Assembly: GCF_000821305.1 (NCBI RefSeq)
Contig: NZ_CCXK01000014.1
Location: 483,445 to 547,444, forward strand
DNA from: Clostridium culturomicium
GTDB lineage: Bacteria; Bacillota; Clostridia; Clostridiales; Clostridiaceae
DNA: 64,000 nt
Direction of reading: 5' to 3'
The notes beneath the pieces are model-generated. The model saw nothing but the letters and a program-made list of their open reading frames with translations, was not told the origin of the DNA and did no database searches. Position 1 is the stretch's first letter; every line of letters begins with the position of its first letter. This document shows positions 63,667-64,000 of this stretch, one piece after another. A program made the translations under genes and the position numbers.

Positions 63667-64000
63667 GTGAGAAGGATTAATTTAAAATTTGATAATAAGG
63701 TGGCTAAATGGTCGGCTATTGCTGTAGCAGTATTAGTTTTATTTTTTATAAGCTATAGTATTTTCAGCCTATTTTCACCAACTAAAGAACAAATGTATCT
63801 TAATGACTTAATGGATAATATTAAAGATATAAATAATGAATGTAAAGATTTTATTGATGACAGTAAGATAAATACTGAAAAAGCTTTAAAAACTCTTCCT
63901 AAAATGCGAGAAGGTTTATATAAAATAGCTCTAGATGCTGGAAGTAGTAAGTATGCTAACGAACCTAAATATACAAGTGCTTATTCTAATCTTTCAAAAG
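63667..64000 (+). CDS. N-terminally membrane-anchored protein, incomplete at window end
   Basis: Frame open from GTG at 63667 (AAAGGGGGATGCTGTAG upstream) to the window end, 111 residues so far. It has a basic start, one membrane helix (about 17-34) and a polar helical stretch with Lys/Asp/Asn (MDNIKDINNECKDFIDD). No family recognised; divergent from cdaA. Confidence 0.7.
   Translation, partial: MRRINLKFDNKVAKWSAIAVAVLVLFFISYSIFSLFSPTKEQMYLNDLMDNIKDINNECKDFIDDSKINTEKALKTLPKMREGLYKIALDAGSSKYANEPKYTSAYSNLSK

Overview
The window is a low-GC, AT-rich chromosomal segment of an anaerobic, spore-forming Firmicute, most likely a Clostridium. Supporting signs are the base composition, strong AGGAGG-type ribosome binding sites, T-box leaders, a glmS ribozyme, a ferredoxin-linked 2-oxoacid oxidoreductase next to ptb/buk, and a SleC-like spore cortex enzyme. 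Most genes lie on the minus strand. I see no rRNA, tRNA, CRISPR array, prophage or complete insertion sequence, so this looks like core chromosome.

Layout. 1-6.5 kb: secreted M23 peptidase, a membrane-anchored MutS-like ATPase, a 49-residue protein missed by length cut-offs, and an archaeal-type aspartyl-tRNA synthetase behind a leader with two T-box antiterminators. 6.5-13.2 kb: an NSS-family Na+ symporter preceded by a tyrosine-rich leader peptide and a chain of mutually exclusive hairpins, then a peptide-binding lipoprotein and a two-component system. 13.6-20.2 kb: a P-type ATPase behind a yybP-ykoY (Mn2+) riboswitch, two tandem paralogous dicarboxylate/amino-acid symporters, and a YbaK-type editing protein. 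20.2-31.9 kb: C39-like peptidase, SleC-like protein, a second NSS transporter, lipid kinase plus EcsC protein, a giant propeller sensor kinase and a DUF362 ferredoxin protein. 32.3-37.8 kb: tryptophan T-box plus TrpP, a DUF1847 protein, GlmS with its ribozyme and an anchored unknown. 37.8-48.3 kb: acetyltransferase, hydrolase, GlmM, a PPC/FAH/chromate-transporter cluster, a metallopeptidase-like gene broken by one in-frame TGA, a bactofilin/YhbD-like cluster and an MFS exporter. 48.5-53.1 kb: an exported FMN/FAD flavoprotein reductase divergent from a YesM/YesN-type two-component system. 53.1-59.8 kb: a catabolic cluster buk-ptb-buk-ATPase-ferredoxin-vor. 59.8-64 kb: FAD oxidoreductase, YbbR, diadenylate cyclase CdaA and the start of a plus-strand membrane protein.

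How the genes fit together. Several genes serve amino-acid acquisition and fermentation: the two NSS carriers, the two DAACS carriers, TrpP, the peptide-binding protein, and an oxidative branch (2-oxoacid to acyl-CoA to acyl-phosphate to acid plus ATP). Amino-acid supply is sensed by RNA in three different ways: Asp T-box, Trp T-box and, by my reading, ribosome stalling at Tyr codons. Cell-envelope precursor supply is represented by GlmS, GlmM and CdaA/YbbR.

The most notable observations are the proposed tyrosine attenuator with a seven-segment switching cascade (about 7968-8208), a structured element present twice with compensatory base changes (7891-7960 and 53061-53140), the partly duplicated T-box module before aspS, and the Mn2+ riboswitch that argues for manganese as a substrate of a pump usually annotated as a calcium pump.
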